Shown here piece by piece: positions 1 to 8,868 of a stretch of 64,000 nucleotides of DNA. The notes below the pieces were generated by a model that was not told the DNA's origin, did not search any database, and saw nothing but the letters and a program-made list of their open reading frames with translations. The stretch's first letter is position 1, and every line of letters starts with the position of its first letter. Source of the stretch: an uncultured Chitinophaga sp. (GTDB lineage: Bacteria > Bacteroidota > Bacteroidia > Chitinophagales > Chitinophagaceae); the NCBI RefSeq assembly GCF_902168175.1, contig NZ_CABHOU010000072.1, positions 186,001-250,000 of the forward strand, given 5' to 3'. Both the position numbers and the translations under genes were made by a program.

Positions 1-3000
1 GGCAGTGAGCCGTATTCAAGTCCCTGGCCGTTACCATTGTTGTAGTTGGAGTCCGGGTCTACGTTCGGGATGTCTTTATAGATGATGAAAGGGTTCCTGG
101 CAACCAGGCCTATGGAGGCGGATTTGATGCCCAGTTTCGTCAACGCTGGTTTAGGCAGTCTGTAAGAAAGCACGATCTCACGCACCTTTACATAGGTGGC
201 TTTGTAGATGAACGGTACCGCAATGCCATTACCATCGCTGTAAAAACCTCCCCAGTAAGCAGAAGGATCTACGGCACGGGTGTTCTTTGTATAGATGGGT
301 TTACCATCTGCATCGGTACCGGTTTGTACCACACCTTCGGGCACTATACCCCGCACCATGCCCATCGCCTGCCATTCGGCGAGGGTTTTACGGGCAGCGA
401 GCCTGTCCTGCTCCGACTGTATCCACTCTTCACGACCGGGCAGTGTTTTTTTACTGCTGCCGCGGATCACGGAGAACATGTCTGTCATAGAAAAGATATC
501 TGCGCCATACTTCACATCGAAGGAGGCATTCAGGCTAAAGTCTTTGTAGGTGAGGCGGTTCATTAAACCACCTGTCCAGTCGAACACACCTTTACCCAGC
601 ACACGGCGGTCGGTGGTAGGCAAGGGATTGAGCGATGTTGGATTCAGGATCACGTTCCCCTGCGGGTCACGCTGGTAGTCGTAACCCAGGATGGCGCCGT
701 ATTGTTGTCCGGGCATAGCGGCCACCAACAGGCCCAGCCAGCGAGCCTCTGATAAAGCAATAAACGGAACACCCGGTACCAGCGATTCTACTTCATTTAC
801 GTTACGCGCAAAGTTGGCGGTCACCTCCCAGTTAAAGTCCTTTTTCGCCACCGGCGTGCCAGACAGTAACAGCTCAAAACCTTTGTTGGTCACCATCCCT
901 GCGTTAATGATCTGCCGTGTAAAGCCCGACGATATCGGTGCCGGAACAATATTGATCTGGTCTCTCGATTTGGAAGTATAGTAGGTAGCGTCGAAGTTGA
1001 TACGGCCGTTAAAGAACTTCAGGTTTGCACCTGTTTCGAACGAGCGGGTACGGGTTGGTTTCAGATTGGTATTGGGTAATGTTTTTGTAGAAAGATTGGC
1101 TGGCTGTACCCCGTCAAACGTAAGCGGGTACAGACTGTAATATACATCCAGCATATACGGATCGGTATCGTTGCCTACTTCGGCCGCCGATGCTCTTAGT
1201 TTACCGAACGATAGCCAGTTAGGCAGCTTAAACGCATCGCTGAACACGAAGCTGGCCGACAACGACGGGTAGGTGTATACATTGTTGCTTTCGGGTAAAG
1301 TGGATGAAGCATCGGTACGCACGGTAGCATCCAGGTACAGGTAGTTTTTGTAACTGAAGGAGAACAAACCGTAAGCGGATCTTATCTCCCTGCGGATGTT
1401 GTTTTCTTCTATCGCTTTATCCTGGTAACTGTTGATGCTGATCACATCTGTTACGGTCATATTGGTATAAGTAGCGGTGGTGCCTTTTCTTCTTCGCTGG
1501 TTTAAACTGGTACCCAGTCTGCCGGTGAAGCCAAAGCTTGGCGTAAATTTCTTCGTAATGGTGGCCATTAACTCCGCCTGGTTGGTCGTGTACTTCTGGT
1601 CCATGGTATTCATCATACCAGACAATGCCAGTGGCGTAGTGCGCGGACTGTAACGGTCGTAATCCAGGAAAGTAATATCGGTAGATGCACGGCCGAGTAT
1701 GCTCAGCCATTTGTTGATGGTATAGGTGGCATTAAACGCTCCGGTAAACCTGTCTTTTAACGTTACGTTGCTCATTTCATTCAGCACCCAGTAAGGGTTT
1801 AAGCGATACTGTCCCCCGCCCCATTCAACATATTCGCCGCTGGCTGTTTTATAAGTATCTGAAAACACCGACTGATCGATGTTATTCGCCAAACCGTTAA
1901 AGTTCTGTCCTACGTTAGTCGGCGCATCGCCAAGTCCGGCGCGGTTTTTAACTTTTTCATTGAGATACGATACACGAACATCCACATCCAGTTTAGTACC
2001 GAATTTAGAGCGTCCGCTAAATGTGAAGTTGTTACGGCGGATGTCGCTGTTGGGTACAATGTCCTTATAGCGCAGGTCCGATGCGGAGAAGCGGAAGTTT
2101 GATTTATCGGTAGAGCCGGTGAGTGACACCGTATTATTCAATGACGATCCAGTTCTGAAGAAGCTGCCGAAGTTATCTTTCGCCAGGGCATACGGGCGTT
2201 GTACACCGTCAAATCCGATGTATTTGATATTTGGATCAAGCCGCGGTCCGAAGTTCATGAACATGGTGTTTTGCGACTGTGCCTGGTCTAAGGGCAGTTG
2301 TCCCGAACGGCCTTGTCCGTACAGGTATTGGTTGCCATCCACTTTCGTGAGTTGTTTTTCGATGGTGCCCGTGCTGCTTAATTCCACACCCAGTTCTTTT
2401 GAACGTACGCCTCTTTTAGTGGTGATCAGTATTACGCCATTGGCTGCGCTGCTGCCGTATAAAGCTGCGGCAGACGGGCCTTTCAACACACTTATCTTAT
2501 CAATATCGTCGGGGTTAATGGCGGAAATGGCATCGCCCATGTCTACACCGCCGTTGTCGGCCGCCGTGCCTCCTGCAAACTTGCCATTGCCCACCTGGCC
2601 ATAGTTCGAGTTGTCCATCGGTATACCATCAATCACATACAAAGGCTGGTTGTTCCCCGTAATGCTGGTATTACCCCTGATGATCACCCTCGATGATCCC
2701 GCAGGGCCGCCCGCAGTGCTGTTGATGATCAATCCGGGCACCTTACCTGCCAGTGAATTGATTACGTTGGTTTCTTTCGCTTTATTAATATCGTCGCCGC
2801 TCACTTCTGTAAAAGCGTAACCCAGTTCCCGTTCTTCTCTCTTAATACCCAATGCCGTTACCACTACATCCTTCAGGTTCTCGGCCTTCATTTTAAGCGT
2901 GATGTTAATTGTACGCTGTTGTGTTCTGGCCACAAACGCATAACGTTCATACCCCATCATCTGTACAACAATACTATCGCCGTTATTAGCATGGATGGCG

Positions 3001-3212
3001 TAACCACCGTCTACATTGGTAACGGTTGACGCTTTTGTTTTTTGATTGTAAATACTGGCACTGGGAACCTTAGCGCCGTTTTCGTCAGTAACGATCCCCC
3101 TGATAGAAAAGGCTGGCTGGTTTTGCCGGGGAGCGGCTTTGGCATACAGTCCGGCGCCCGCCAGCAGCATCATACATAGGTAAAGGCGCCTGAATTGATA
3201 GATCGCGTTCAT
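1..3212 (-). CDS. SusC/RagA-family TonB-dependent outer membrane receptor, C-terminus cut by window edge
   Basis: Outer membrane transporter that, with a SusD-type lipoprotein, takes up a polymer-derived ligand using TonB energy. The frame is open from ATG at 3212 to the left edge (1070 codons). It begins with a signal peptide (MNAIYQFRRLYLCMMLLAGA), then a carboxypeptidase-D regulatory-like domain (about residues 35-110, ending near DVVVTALGIKREE), then a TonB plug domain (about 125-235, with PLYVIDGIPMDN and AALYGSSAANGVILITTKRG). The rest is beta-barrel. The last visible residues (DPDSNYNNGNGQGLEYG) are typical of the final strands, so only a few tens of residues are probably missing. A susD partner is expected beyond the left edge but cannot be seen. 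The substrate is unknown. The LacI-type gene directly upstream and three palindromes in the intervening DNA suggest repression by that regulator. Confidence 0.93.
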   Translation of the reverse strand, partial: MNAIYQFRRLYLCMMLLAGAGLYAKAAPRQNQPAFSIRGIVTDENGAKVPSASIYNQKTKASTVTNVDGGYAIHANNGDSIVVQMMGYERYAFVARTQQRTINITLKMKAENLKDVVVTALGIKREERELGYAFTEVSGDDINKAKETNVINSLAGKVPGLIINSTAGGPAGSSRVIIRGNTSITGNNQPLYVIDGIPMDNSNYGQVGNGKFAGGTAADNGGVDMGDAISAINPDDIDKISVLKGPSAAALYGSSAANGVILITTKRGVRSKELGVELSSTGTIEKQLTKVDGNQYLYGQGRSGQLPLDQAQSQNTMFMNFGPRLDPNIKYIGFDGVQRPYALAKDNFGSFFRTGSSLNNTVSLTGSTDKSNFRFSASDLRYKDIVPNSDIRRNNFTFSGRSKFGTKLDVDVRVSYLNEKVKNRAGLGDAPTNVGQNFNGLANNIDQSVFSDTYKTASGEYVEWGGGQYRLNPYWVLNEMSNVTLKDRFTGAFNATYTINKWLSILGRASTDITFLDYDRYSPRTTPLALSGMMNTMDQKYTTNQAELMATITKKFTPSFGFTGRLGTSLNQRRRKGTTATYTNMTVTDVISINSYQDKAIEENNIRREIRSAYGLFSFSYKNYLYLDATVRTDASSTLPESNNVYTYPSLSASFVFSDAFKLPNWLSFGKLRASAAEVGNDTDPYMLDVYYSLYPLTFDGVQPANLSTKTLPNTNLKPTRTRSFETGANLKFFNGRINFDATYYTSKSRDQINIVPAPISSGFTRQIINAGMVTNKGFELLLSGTPVAKKDFNWEVTANFARNVNEVESLVPGVPFIALSEARWLGLLVAAMPGQQYGAILGYDYQRDPQGNVILNPTSLNPLPTTDRRVLGKGVFDWTGGLMNRLTYKDFSLNASFDVKYGADIFSMTDMFSVIRGSSKKTLPGREEWIQSEQDRLAARKTLAEWQAMGMVRGIVPEGVVQTGTDADGKPIYTKNTRAVDPSAYWGGFYSDGNGIAVPFIYKATYVKVREIVLSYRLPKPALTKLGIKSASIGLVARNPFIIYKDIPNVDPDSNYNNGNGQGLEYGSL

Positions 3213-3352
3213 AACTGATAGTTTTTGGTTGTGGCCTGTTTCGAAATAATACACGGCAATGCTGTTTACCTCCCGGCATACACTCGTTTTCCTGGAAAGG
3301 AAGGCGATAAATATGACGTGGATGTTCAGCTGTTTCTGGTTGATAACCCGAT

Positions 3353-3370
3353 CTCGTTTACGTACACGAG
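3353..3370. promoter_or_regulatory. LacI-type operator 1 (susC-proximal)
   Basis: The 18-bp sequence CTCGTTTACGTACACGAG is an inverted repeat (CTCGT/ACGAG arms) with a central CpG, the usual architecture of LacI-family operators. It lies 140 bp upstream of the susC-type start codon and directly downstream of a possible -7 element, where bound repressor would block initiation. Its core matches the two other sites in the same intergenic region. Confidence 0.75.
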
Positions 3371-3455
3371 ATACGGCAAAAAAATAGATTTTAAATGCAA
3401 CTGTCTTAGGCGCTAATATGGAGTTTTACCTCTGCCCTGCTTTGATGATGATTGT

Positions 3456-3473
3456 TCCGTTAACGTACACGAA
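3456..3473. promoter_or_regulatory. LacI-type operator 2
   Basis: Contains CGTTAACGTACACG (3458-3471), differing from operator 1 by one base in the 14-bp core and identical to operator 3. Centre-to-centre distance is 103 bp to operator 1 and 56 bp to operator 3. Binding has not been shown; the inference rests on palindromy, the central CpG, repetition and the adjacent LacI-family gene. Confidence 0.72.
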
Positions 3474-3482
3474 GGTTTCTCC

Positions 3483-3513
3483 AAAAAAGAGAAACTGCGT
3501 ATTTTAGTTTCTC
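3483..3513 (-). terminator. Terminator of the LacI-family gene
   Basis: On the minus strand GAGAAAC, an 11-base loop and GTTTCTC are followed by six T. It lies about 90 bp after the regulator's stop codon and between operators 2 and 3, so it should insulate the susC-type operon from readthrough. Confidence 0.6.
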
Positions 3514-3529
3514 CGTTAACGTACACGAA
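3512..3529. promoter_or_regulatory. LacI-type operator 3 (regulator-proximal)
   Basis: Contains CGTTAACGTACACG (3514-3527), identical over 14 bp to operator 2. It lies about 75 bp past the stop codon of the LacI-family gene, overlapping the base of that gene's terminator hairpin. Together with operators 1 and 2 it could allow DNA looping by a tetrameric repressor. Confidence 0.72.
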
Positions 3530-3602
3530 TATAAATATAAAAATGAGAAGTTGTAGCTTTTGCATAAAAATATTTTCCGTTGCAGATAACTTCGTGCATG
3601 TG

Positions 3603-4667
3603 TTAGTTTTTATAATTAAGGTAATTTTCGCGGGTGATAATATCGATGGGCATATACTGTTTCTGCTCAATCACAGCGCCATGCGCGAGGTGATTGTATA
3701 AGGCCATGATCCCTTTATGGCCCTGCTCCTGCGGCTTCTGGCATATCAGGAAATCGATGGTACCTTTCTTCATATAACTGATGTTCTCTTCTAAGAAATC
3801 GTACCCGATCAGTTTGATATCATTACGCCCGGTTTCGTCGAGATAATGTGCCACGGCCGATACGCGTGAGTTGGTTACAAATATCACATCGGCCTCCTGT
3901 TCGGCCAGTGTTTTTTGCAGTTTGCTTTTAACGGACTTGTAATCGGTTTGCCTGATATCCGTTTTCCGGATGTTTACCTGCCTGGGATTGGCCTCAAAGT
4001 AAGCGCGGAAGCCTTCTTCTTTCCTTAACAGATGGTGATGCAGATCGAGTTCTTTCGAGATGTTAACGATGAGGATGCGTTGATCTTTGGATACGAGGTA
4101 ACTGATGAGGTGCGCGGCCAGGTAACCGCTTTGGTATAAATCGGGCCCAATGTAACTCAGGCTTTCCAGTTCTGTAATGTCTGAGTTGATGAACACGAAA
4201 GGGATGTGTTTCGCAGCGCATTTCTTAATAAAGGTAAGCGACTCCTCTTCGAACATCGGCGCGAGTAGTACGCCCTGGTATTCCTTTTTCAGAATTTCCT
4301 GTGCTTTGGCGGTGAAAGTGGCCCTGTCGTTCTGGTCAAAAAAGTATTTATCCACCGTTACCCCATAATCCTTAATGTCCGATGCCGCCTGTGAAATGCC
4401 GTTCAGTGGCCCGTTCCAGTACCCGGTTTCGCCCGACACTGCAGGTATTAATACCGCAAGGTTCAGTGTGCGTTTTGATGCCAGTCTCCTGGCGATCATA
4501 TTGGGGCGGTAATCGAGGTCTTTAATGATTTCCAGTATCCGGCTCCTGGTTTCTTCCGCTACGCCGGTACGGTTATTCAGCACTCTGTCTACCGTGCCTA
4601 TAGATACATTGGCGCGGCGGGCTATTTCCTTTACACCTGTCAGAATGATTTCTTTTTTGTTCTTCAT
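3603..4667 (-). CDS. LacI-family transcriptional regulator with sugar-binding-protein-like effector domain
   Basis: DNA-binding regulator of 354 residues, the usual family length. The N-terminal helix-turn-helix and hinge helix are clear (about residues 12-60: VKEIARRANVSIGTVDRVLN, then YRPNMIARRLASKRT). A type-1 periplasmic-binding-protein-like domain follows (about 65-350; LNLAVLIPAV, QGVLLAPMFEEE, IPFVFINSD). Such regulators bind a sugar or related ligand and release DNA. The start ATG is directly upstream of a good HTH and needs no revision. The gene precedes a susC-type gene on the same strand, and three palindromes with a central CpG lie between them, so local control of that uptake locus is the likely job. 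The ligand cannot be read from sequence. Confidence 0.93.
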   Translation of the reverse strand: MKNKKEIILTGVKEIARRANVSIGTVDRVLNNRTGVAEETRSRILEIIKDLDYRPNMIARRLASKRTLNLAVLIPAVSGETGYWNGPLNGISQAASDIKDYGVTVDKYFFDQNDRATFTAKAQEILKKEYQGVLLAPMFEEESLTFIKKCAAKHIPFVFINSDITELESLSYIGPDLYQSGYLAAHLISYLVSKDQRILIVNISKELDLHHHLLRKEEGFRAYFEANPRQVNIRKTDIRQTDYKSVKSKLQKTLAEQEADVIFVTNSRVSAVAHYLDETGRNDIKLIGYDFLEENISYMKKGTIDFLICQKPQEQGHKGIMALYNHLAHGAVIEQKQYMPIDIITRENYLNYKN

Positions 4668-4727
4668 CCACTCGGTTTTACCTTATAAATATCTTCATAA
4701 TTATGGGGAAAGCAAAAATCTTTCGGG

Positions 4728-6629
4728 TCATACCTGGCTGTTCTTCCTGGTTTCCTGCTTACGCATTGTTTCCAGTTGCGCTTCCAGCGACTTTACACGC
4801 TGTTTCTCCGCAGCGAGCTGCCCTTCGAGTACGGCACGCTGTTGCTGACTTTTATCGAGGCTTTGCCGCAGGTCTTGCAGTTCCCGGGTATATTGGGCAC
4901 TCGCCTCTTCCTGTTCATCTATCTTGTCGTGCAGCAGTTTGATGGTTTTATGTTGTGTCGTGTTGGCGGTGGCCAGTACGCCTATTTCCTCGAGCAGTGA
5001 GTCGTTCTTAAACACCGCTTTTTCTGCCTGCTCACTGGCCCGCAGGTACAATGGCCATAATTCGCTGTGGATGTTCTTAAACGACGCAAGCCGTGTGGCA
5101 TGCAACACGATATAACGGCGGAACAGCAGTGTATCAATATCGTTGCGCAGTCTGGTGGCCTGCACGAGGTTCACGTACGCTGTGTCGAAATCGGCTTCCC
5201 TGAACGCTTCTCTGGCTTTTTGATAATAGAGATCGGCTTTGCCGGTATTGAGTTGCTGTGTAATAGGCGTAACCGGAATTTCATTTCGGGCGAATTCCAG
5301 CACTTCGGGTGCGGTCTTGATCGCAGATGCGTCTATTCTTGTTTTCAGCACCAGGCCATCAAGGGAGGTGCAGCGGCTTAAGGCTACATAAACCTGCCCG
5401 GGCGCAAAGGCTTTGCCTACATCTGCTATTACATGGTCAAAGGTTAAGCCCTGACTTTTATGTACGGTAATGGCCCAGGCCAGTTTGATGGGGTATTGCG
5501 TAAAGGTGCCAACGGTTTCTTCTTCAATCCGTTTGTCTTTCTCGTTCCAGGTGTAGCGGATATTGCTCCAAACCTGTTTTTCGAGCAGTATTTTGCGTCC
5601 GCCTGCAAATTCGGCGGTGATCTTTCCGTCTTCTATCGTTTTAATCGTGGCGAGTTTGCCATTATAGTACCCGCCGCTTTTATCGTTTTTAATGAGCATG
5701 ATCTGCGCACCCTCTTTGAGTTGTAGCTCTTTCTCTGTAGGCATGGTACTCTCCGGAAACGTGCCGGTAACCACCGCCTCAAACACCTGCATGGGGGCCT
5801 TGAGTTCAGCGAGTTTGGTACTGTTGGTGCTGGCAACAATGGCATTGTGCGTAGCAAGTGTAATGTAGTTGGTATCGCTACCCGGTGTAAACGTGGGATC
5901 GTATTTACTGTTTAAGAGGTTGAGTTCCTCCTGCCCTACCTCGGCTACCCGCACGCTGTTCAACAGGTCTATAAATTCCTGGTCACTTTGCCGGTAAATC
6001 TTCTTCAGTTCGATGTAAACAGGCTCATGCCTTTTGATGACGCCGGAACTGAAGAAAAACGGGCTTTCGTAAAAGGGTTTCAGTATGTCCCACTGCTCTT
6101 TATCGGCGATAGGTGGTAACTGGAAGGTATCGCCTATCAATACTACCTGCACGCCGCCGAACGGTTCATATTCTCTTTTCCGGAATACCCTGAGCAACCG
6201 GTCTACCACATCCAGCATATCGCAGCGCACCATCGATATTTCGTCGATGATCAATAGTTCGAGACTATGGATAATTTCGAGGGTTTCTTTTTTATATTGA
6301 AAATGGTTGTAGATGGTGCTTTTATCAGCTTCCCCGGCAGGGACAAACTTTCGCAGCCTGCGGTCGTTTGGTACGAAGGGACCAAACGGGATACCGAAGA
6401 ACGAGTTGATGGTTTGACCGCCGGCGTTAATAGCCGCTACCCCGGTAAATGCCAGTACAACGGTGTTTTTAACGGTGTTTTTCCGCAGGTATTTGAGGAA
6501 CGTGGTTTTACCGGTTCCTGCTTTACCTGTTAAATACACTAGGCGGTTGGTATGCTGGATGAATTGCATGGCGTAGTTAAACTCGGCATTCGATTCATCC
6601 AGGGTAATATTATCGATAGTAAGCGGCAT
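4728..6629 (-). CDS. Pif1/RecD-like superfamily 1 helicase with coiled-coil C-terminal extension
   Basis: ATP-dependent DNA helicase of 633 residues. Motif I is GKAGTGKTT (35-43) and motif II is LLIIDEISM (about 125-133). Late motifs AITVHKSQGLTFDHV and VYVALSRCTSLDGL mark the UvrD/RecD-like second helicase domain, ending near residue 450. The last roughly 170 residues are not helicase: a helical, possibly TPR-like stretch (YYQKAREAFREADFDTAYVN) is followed by a long predicted coiled coil rich in E, Q, K and L (about 560-633). This arrangement suggests a partner-binding tail. It lies 60 bp upstream of the LacI-type gene on the same strand; a functional link is not evident. Pif1-like enzymes act on forks and G-quadruplexes, but the exact role here is open. 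Confidence 0.88.
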   Translation of the reverse strand: MPLTIDNITLDESNAEFNYAMQFIQHTNRLVYLTGKAGTGKTTFLKYLRKNTVKNTVVLAFTGVAAINAGGQTINSFFGIPFGPFVPNDRRLRKFVPAGEADKSTIYNHFQYKKETLEIIHSLELLIIDEISMVRCDMLDVVDRLLRVFRKREYEPFGGVQVVLIGDTFQLPPIADKEQWDILKPFYESPFFFSSGVIKRHEPVYIELKKIYRQSDQEFIDLLNSVRVAEVGQEELNLLNSKYDPTFTPGSDTNYITLATHNAIVASTNSTKLAELKAPMQVFEAVVTGTFPESTMPTEKELQLKEGAQIMLIKNDKSGGYYNGKLATIKTIEDGKITAEFAGGRKILLEKQVWSNIRYTWNEKDKRIEEETVGTFTQYPIKLAWAITVHKSQGLTFDHVIADVGKAFAPGQVYVALSRCTSLDGLVLKTRIDASAIKTAPEVLEFARNEIPVTPITQQLNTGKADLYYQKAREAFREADFDTAYVNLVQATRLRNDIDTLLFRRYIVLHATRLASFKNIHSELWPLYLRASEQAEKAVFKNDSLLEEIGVLATANTTQHKTIKLLHDKIDEQEEASAQYTRELQDLRQSLDKSQQQRAVLEGQLAAEKQRVKSLEAQLETMRKQETRKNSQV

Positions 6630-6684
6630 GATATAAATTGATTCCCGAACAGATGCCTAAAAGTACTGAATTATGCCGGGGCAT

Positions 6685-6720
6685 AAAAAAAGGGAACGCA
6701 TTGCTGCATTCCCTTTTTCC
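6685..6720 (-). terminator. Terminator of the FKBP lipoprotein gene
   Basis: On the minus strand a GGGAATGCA/TGCGTTCCC stem with a GCAA loop is followed by a seven-T run, just past the FKBP stop codon. The stem is A-rich on its 5' side, so it could also work on the plus strand. Confidence 0.75.
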
Positions 6721-6747
6721 GTTTTATCTCTTAAATTCTCTTTAACC

Positions 6748-7617
6748 TTATTTGGCAGGAGCTACAGGAGCTGCCGGAGCAGCTGCACCAGGCACTACGT
6801 CCAGCAGTTCAACAGTGAACGCCAGTACAGAGTTGCTTGGAATGGTTGGAGGATTACCCTGGAAGCCGTAAGCAACAGCAGAAGGGATTACGAGGGTAGC
6901 TTTGCTGCCTTTTTTCAGGGCTGCAATACCTTCATCCCAACCTTTGATCACGAAACCGCGGCCGATAGGGAAACGCAGTGGCTCTAAAGGCATACCCGGA
7001 CGGATAGTAGAGTCTACGTTAGAATCGAATACTTTACCACTCAGCAGGGAACCGGTGTAGTTAACTACCACAGTATCACCTGGCTGAGGTGTAGCACCTG
7101 TACCTTCCTGGGTAACTGCAACAGTAACGCCAGAAGCGGTTTTAGTACCACCTGTCAGGCTTTTAGCTTTCAGGTATTCAGCGATTTCTTTTTCTTCTTT
7201 AGCAGTTTGGGTAGCAGCAGAATATTTGCTGTCCACTACGAACGTAAGCCTGATCTTGTCGCCTTTTTTAGCAAAAGGAGGAATCTGAGGCAGTGAGTCT
7301 ACCAGGAACACGAAAGTGGCGCTGTCACCAACTTTCAGTTCTGCGAAGCCGTCCATCAGGTCATATTTCTCCTGAGATTTCATGATGGGTACAGGGATAG
7401 CGTGGCCTTCAGTTTTGCGTGACTCGAACATGATAGAGTCGTTCAGGCGTGTGTAGATGTGCATCAGTGCGGTATCGCCAACTTTCAGCTGTTCGCCGCT
7501 GCCAGATTTGTCAACGGTATAGTCGATGCCACCGGGAGTTTTCCTTTGCTTAGGAGCGCAGCTGGCCAGCAGCAGCAAGCCACATGACGCAACAAGTAAC
7601 AGGTTGTTCTTTTTCAT
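6748..7617 (-). CDS. FKBP-type peptidyl-prolyl cis-trans isomerase lipoprotein
   Basis: Envelope chaperone of 289 residues that speeds proline isomerisation. The signal peptide ends in a lipobox (LLASC, lipidated Cys20). A first FKBP-like domain spans about residues 30-130 (GGIDYTVDKSGSGEQLKVGD). The better-conserved second domain spans about 165-275, with GDTVVVNYTGSLLSGKVFDSN, FPIGRGFVIKGWDEGI and IPSAVAYGF, the FKBP active-site pattern. An Ala/Pro-rich tail closes the protein. It lies 28 bp after the DHH phosphoesterase gene and is probably cotranscribed with it; a strong terminator follows. Confidence 0.93.
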   Translation of the reverse strand: MKKNNLLLVASCGLLLLASCAPKQRKTPGGIDYTVDKSGSGEQLKVGDTALMHIYTRLNDSIMFESRKTEGHAIPVPIMKSQEKYDLMDGFAELKVGDSATFVFLVDSLPQIPPFAKKGDKIRLTFVVDSKYSAATQTAKEEKEIAEYLKAKSLTGGTKTASGVTVAVTQEGTGATPQPGDTVVVNYTGSLLSGKVFDSNVDSTIRPGMPLEPLRFPIGRGFVIKGWDEGIAALKKGSKATLVIPSAVAYGFQGNPPTIPSNSVLAFTVELLDVVPGAAAPAAPVAPAK

Positions 7618-7645
7618 TTGAAATTATTAGATGAGTGTATTTAAG

Positions 7646-8650
7646 TTATTGTAATAAATCTTCGTTATCGTGCATCGCGTCTATAAAACGTTGGATGGTT
7701 TTGTCCAGCGGATCGCCACTTCTGCCACCGGCCGCGTTAAAATGCCCTCCCCCGTCGAAATACCTGCGGGCAAACGTATTAACGTCAAAACCGCCTTTAG
7801 AGCGGAAAGAGAGTTTCACCTCTACATTCCGGTCGATGATCAGTGCCGCTAATTTAATGCCTTGGATGGACAAAAGGAAATTAACGATACCCTCGGTATC
7901 GCCTGTCTGGAGGTCGAACTTACGCAAATCGCTGTAAGGTATGGCAATCATGGCCGTATTACACTCATAAAAAACTTCCATGCGGTTCAACAGGGCGTTG
8001 CCCAGGAAGCGGAGTCGGTTTTCCAGGAAGTTGTCATAGATAGCCTGGTGAATGAACTCGTGCTTTAAGCCACGGTCCATCAGGTCGGCCACCATACGGT
8101 GTACCCTGGCGGATGTGGAGGTAAAGCGGAAAGAGCCGGTATCGGTGAGGGTGCCTGCGTAAATACACTCGGCCATAGCCAGGTTGATGTACCTTTCTTC
8201 CCCCAGCTTATACAACATCTCGTAGATCATCTGGGCGGTAGCCGCTGCCGTAGTGTCACTCACACCATAGTCAAACTGCGGTTTAGCCTCCAGGTGATGG
8301 TCTACCAGAATGCGGATAGCCGTCATCTTCTCAATCACCGGCGCCATGTTCTTGGTGCGGTCTATGTTGTTGAAATCCAGGCAGAACAAGATCTCTGCCT
8401 GTTTCATTGCTTCCAGTGCCTTGTCGTTGGCCGATTCAAAATCAACCACCAGGTCACAACCAGGCAACCATTTCAGGAAGTCGGGATAGTTGGTGGGCGA
8501 GATAACCGTAGTCTGGTGTCCTTTCTGCTGCAAATAGTGGAACAACGCAAGCGAAGAACCCATTGCATCTGCATCGGGTTTCTGATGCATGGTGATCACC
8601 ACTTTCTTGGGGCTTTCCAGCAAAGGTTTGATTTCCTCAATTGGCTTCAT
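7646..8650 (-). CDS. nrnA: DHH/DHHA1 phosphoesterase, NrnA-like (nanoRNase / pAp phosphatase)
   Basis: Cytoplasmic phosphoesterase of 334 residues that degrades very short RNAs and, in many relatives, 3'-phosphoadenosine 5'-phosphate. The DHH domain shows the metal-binding motif HQKPDADAMGSSLA near the N-terminus, FCLDFNN, and the signature DHH in RILVDHHLEAKP. The DHHA1 domain ends with GGGHFNAAGGRSG, which binds the RNA end. ATG at 8650 is preferred; an in-frame TTG one codon upstream is the only alternative. The gene diverges from ndk and is followed closely by the FKBP gene. Orthologues may act on c-di-AMP products (pApA); the sequence does not separate these activities. Confidence 0.88.
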   Translation of the reverse strand: MKPIEEIKPLLESPKKVVITMHQKPDADAMGSSLALFHYLQQKGHQTTVISPTNYPDFLKWLPGCDLVVDFESANDKALEAMKQAEILFCLDFNNIDRTKNMAPVIEKMTAIRILVDHHLEAKPQFDYGVSDTTAAATAQMIYEMLYKLGEERYINLAMAECIYAGTLTDTGSFRFTSTSARVHRMVADLMDRGLKHEFIHQAIYDNFLENRLRFLGNALLNRMEVFYECNTAMIAIPYSDLRKFDLQTGDTEGIVNFLLSIQGIKLAALIIDRNVEVKLSFRSKGGFDVNTFARRYFDGGGHFNAAGGRSGDPLDKTIQRFIDAMHDNEDLLQ

Positions 8651-8751
8651 CAAAAACTATAATGTTATATTTTACAAGCTGTTAAAGCGCCTACCGGTTT
8701 ATGGGAAAACGAAGTGCGAAGTTCTTCATTTGAGGCAGAATTTCAAAATTT

Positions 8752-8782
8752 TTTAGTTCATCGAAAAAACTGGTTACTTTTG
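8752..8782 (+). promoter_or_regulatory. Bacteroidota-type promoter of ndk
   Basis: TTTA (8752-8755), a 19-bp spacer and TACTTTTG (8775-8782) fit the primary sigma-factor consensus TTTG-N19-TAnnTTTG. Transcription would begin near 8788, giving a leader of about 80 nt. Confidence 0.75.
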
Positions 8783-8868
8783 CGCCCTGACCAGCAGGAA
8801 ACCTCAGCCCCTAAAAAGGCCGCTTTCCCTTACTGGTATTAGTTAACAGGAAAATACCCAACAACAAT

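Larger units (their letters stand above)
3213..3602. other. Regulatory intergenic region between lacI-type and susC-type genes
   Basis: This 390-base stretch holds no credible gene. It carries three copies of a LacI-type palindrome (3353-3370, 3456-3473, 3512-3529) and, on the minus strand, an intrinsic-terminator-like hairpin after the regulator gene (3483-3513). A run reading TATTTTTTTG on the minus strand (3386-3377) could be a -7 element just upstream of the first palindrome, but its internal spacing is longer than the TAnnTTTG consensus, so the promoter is not firmly located. Confidence 0.7.
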
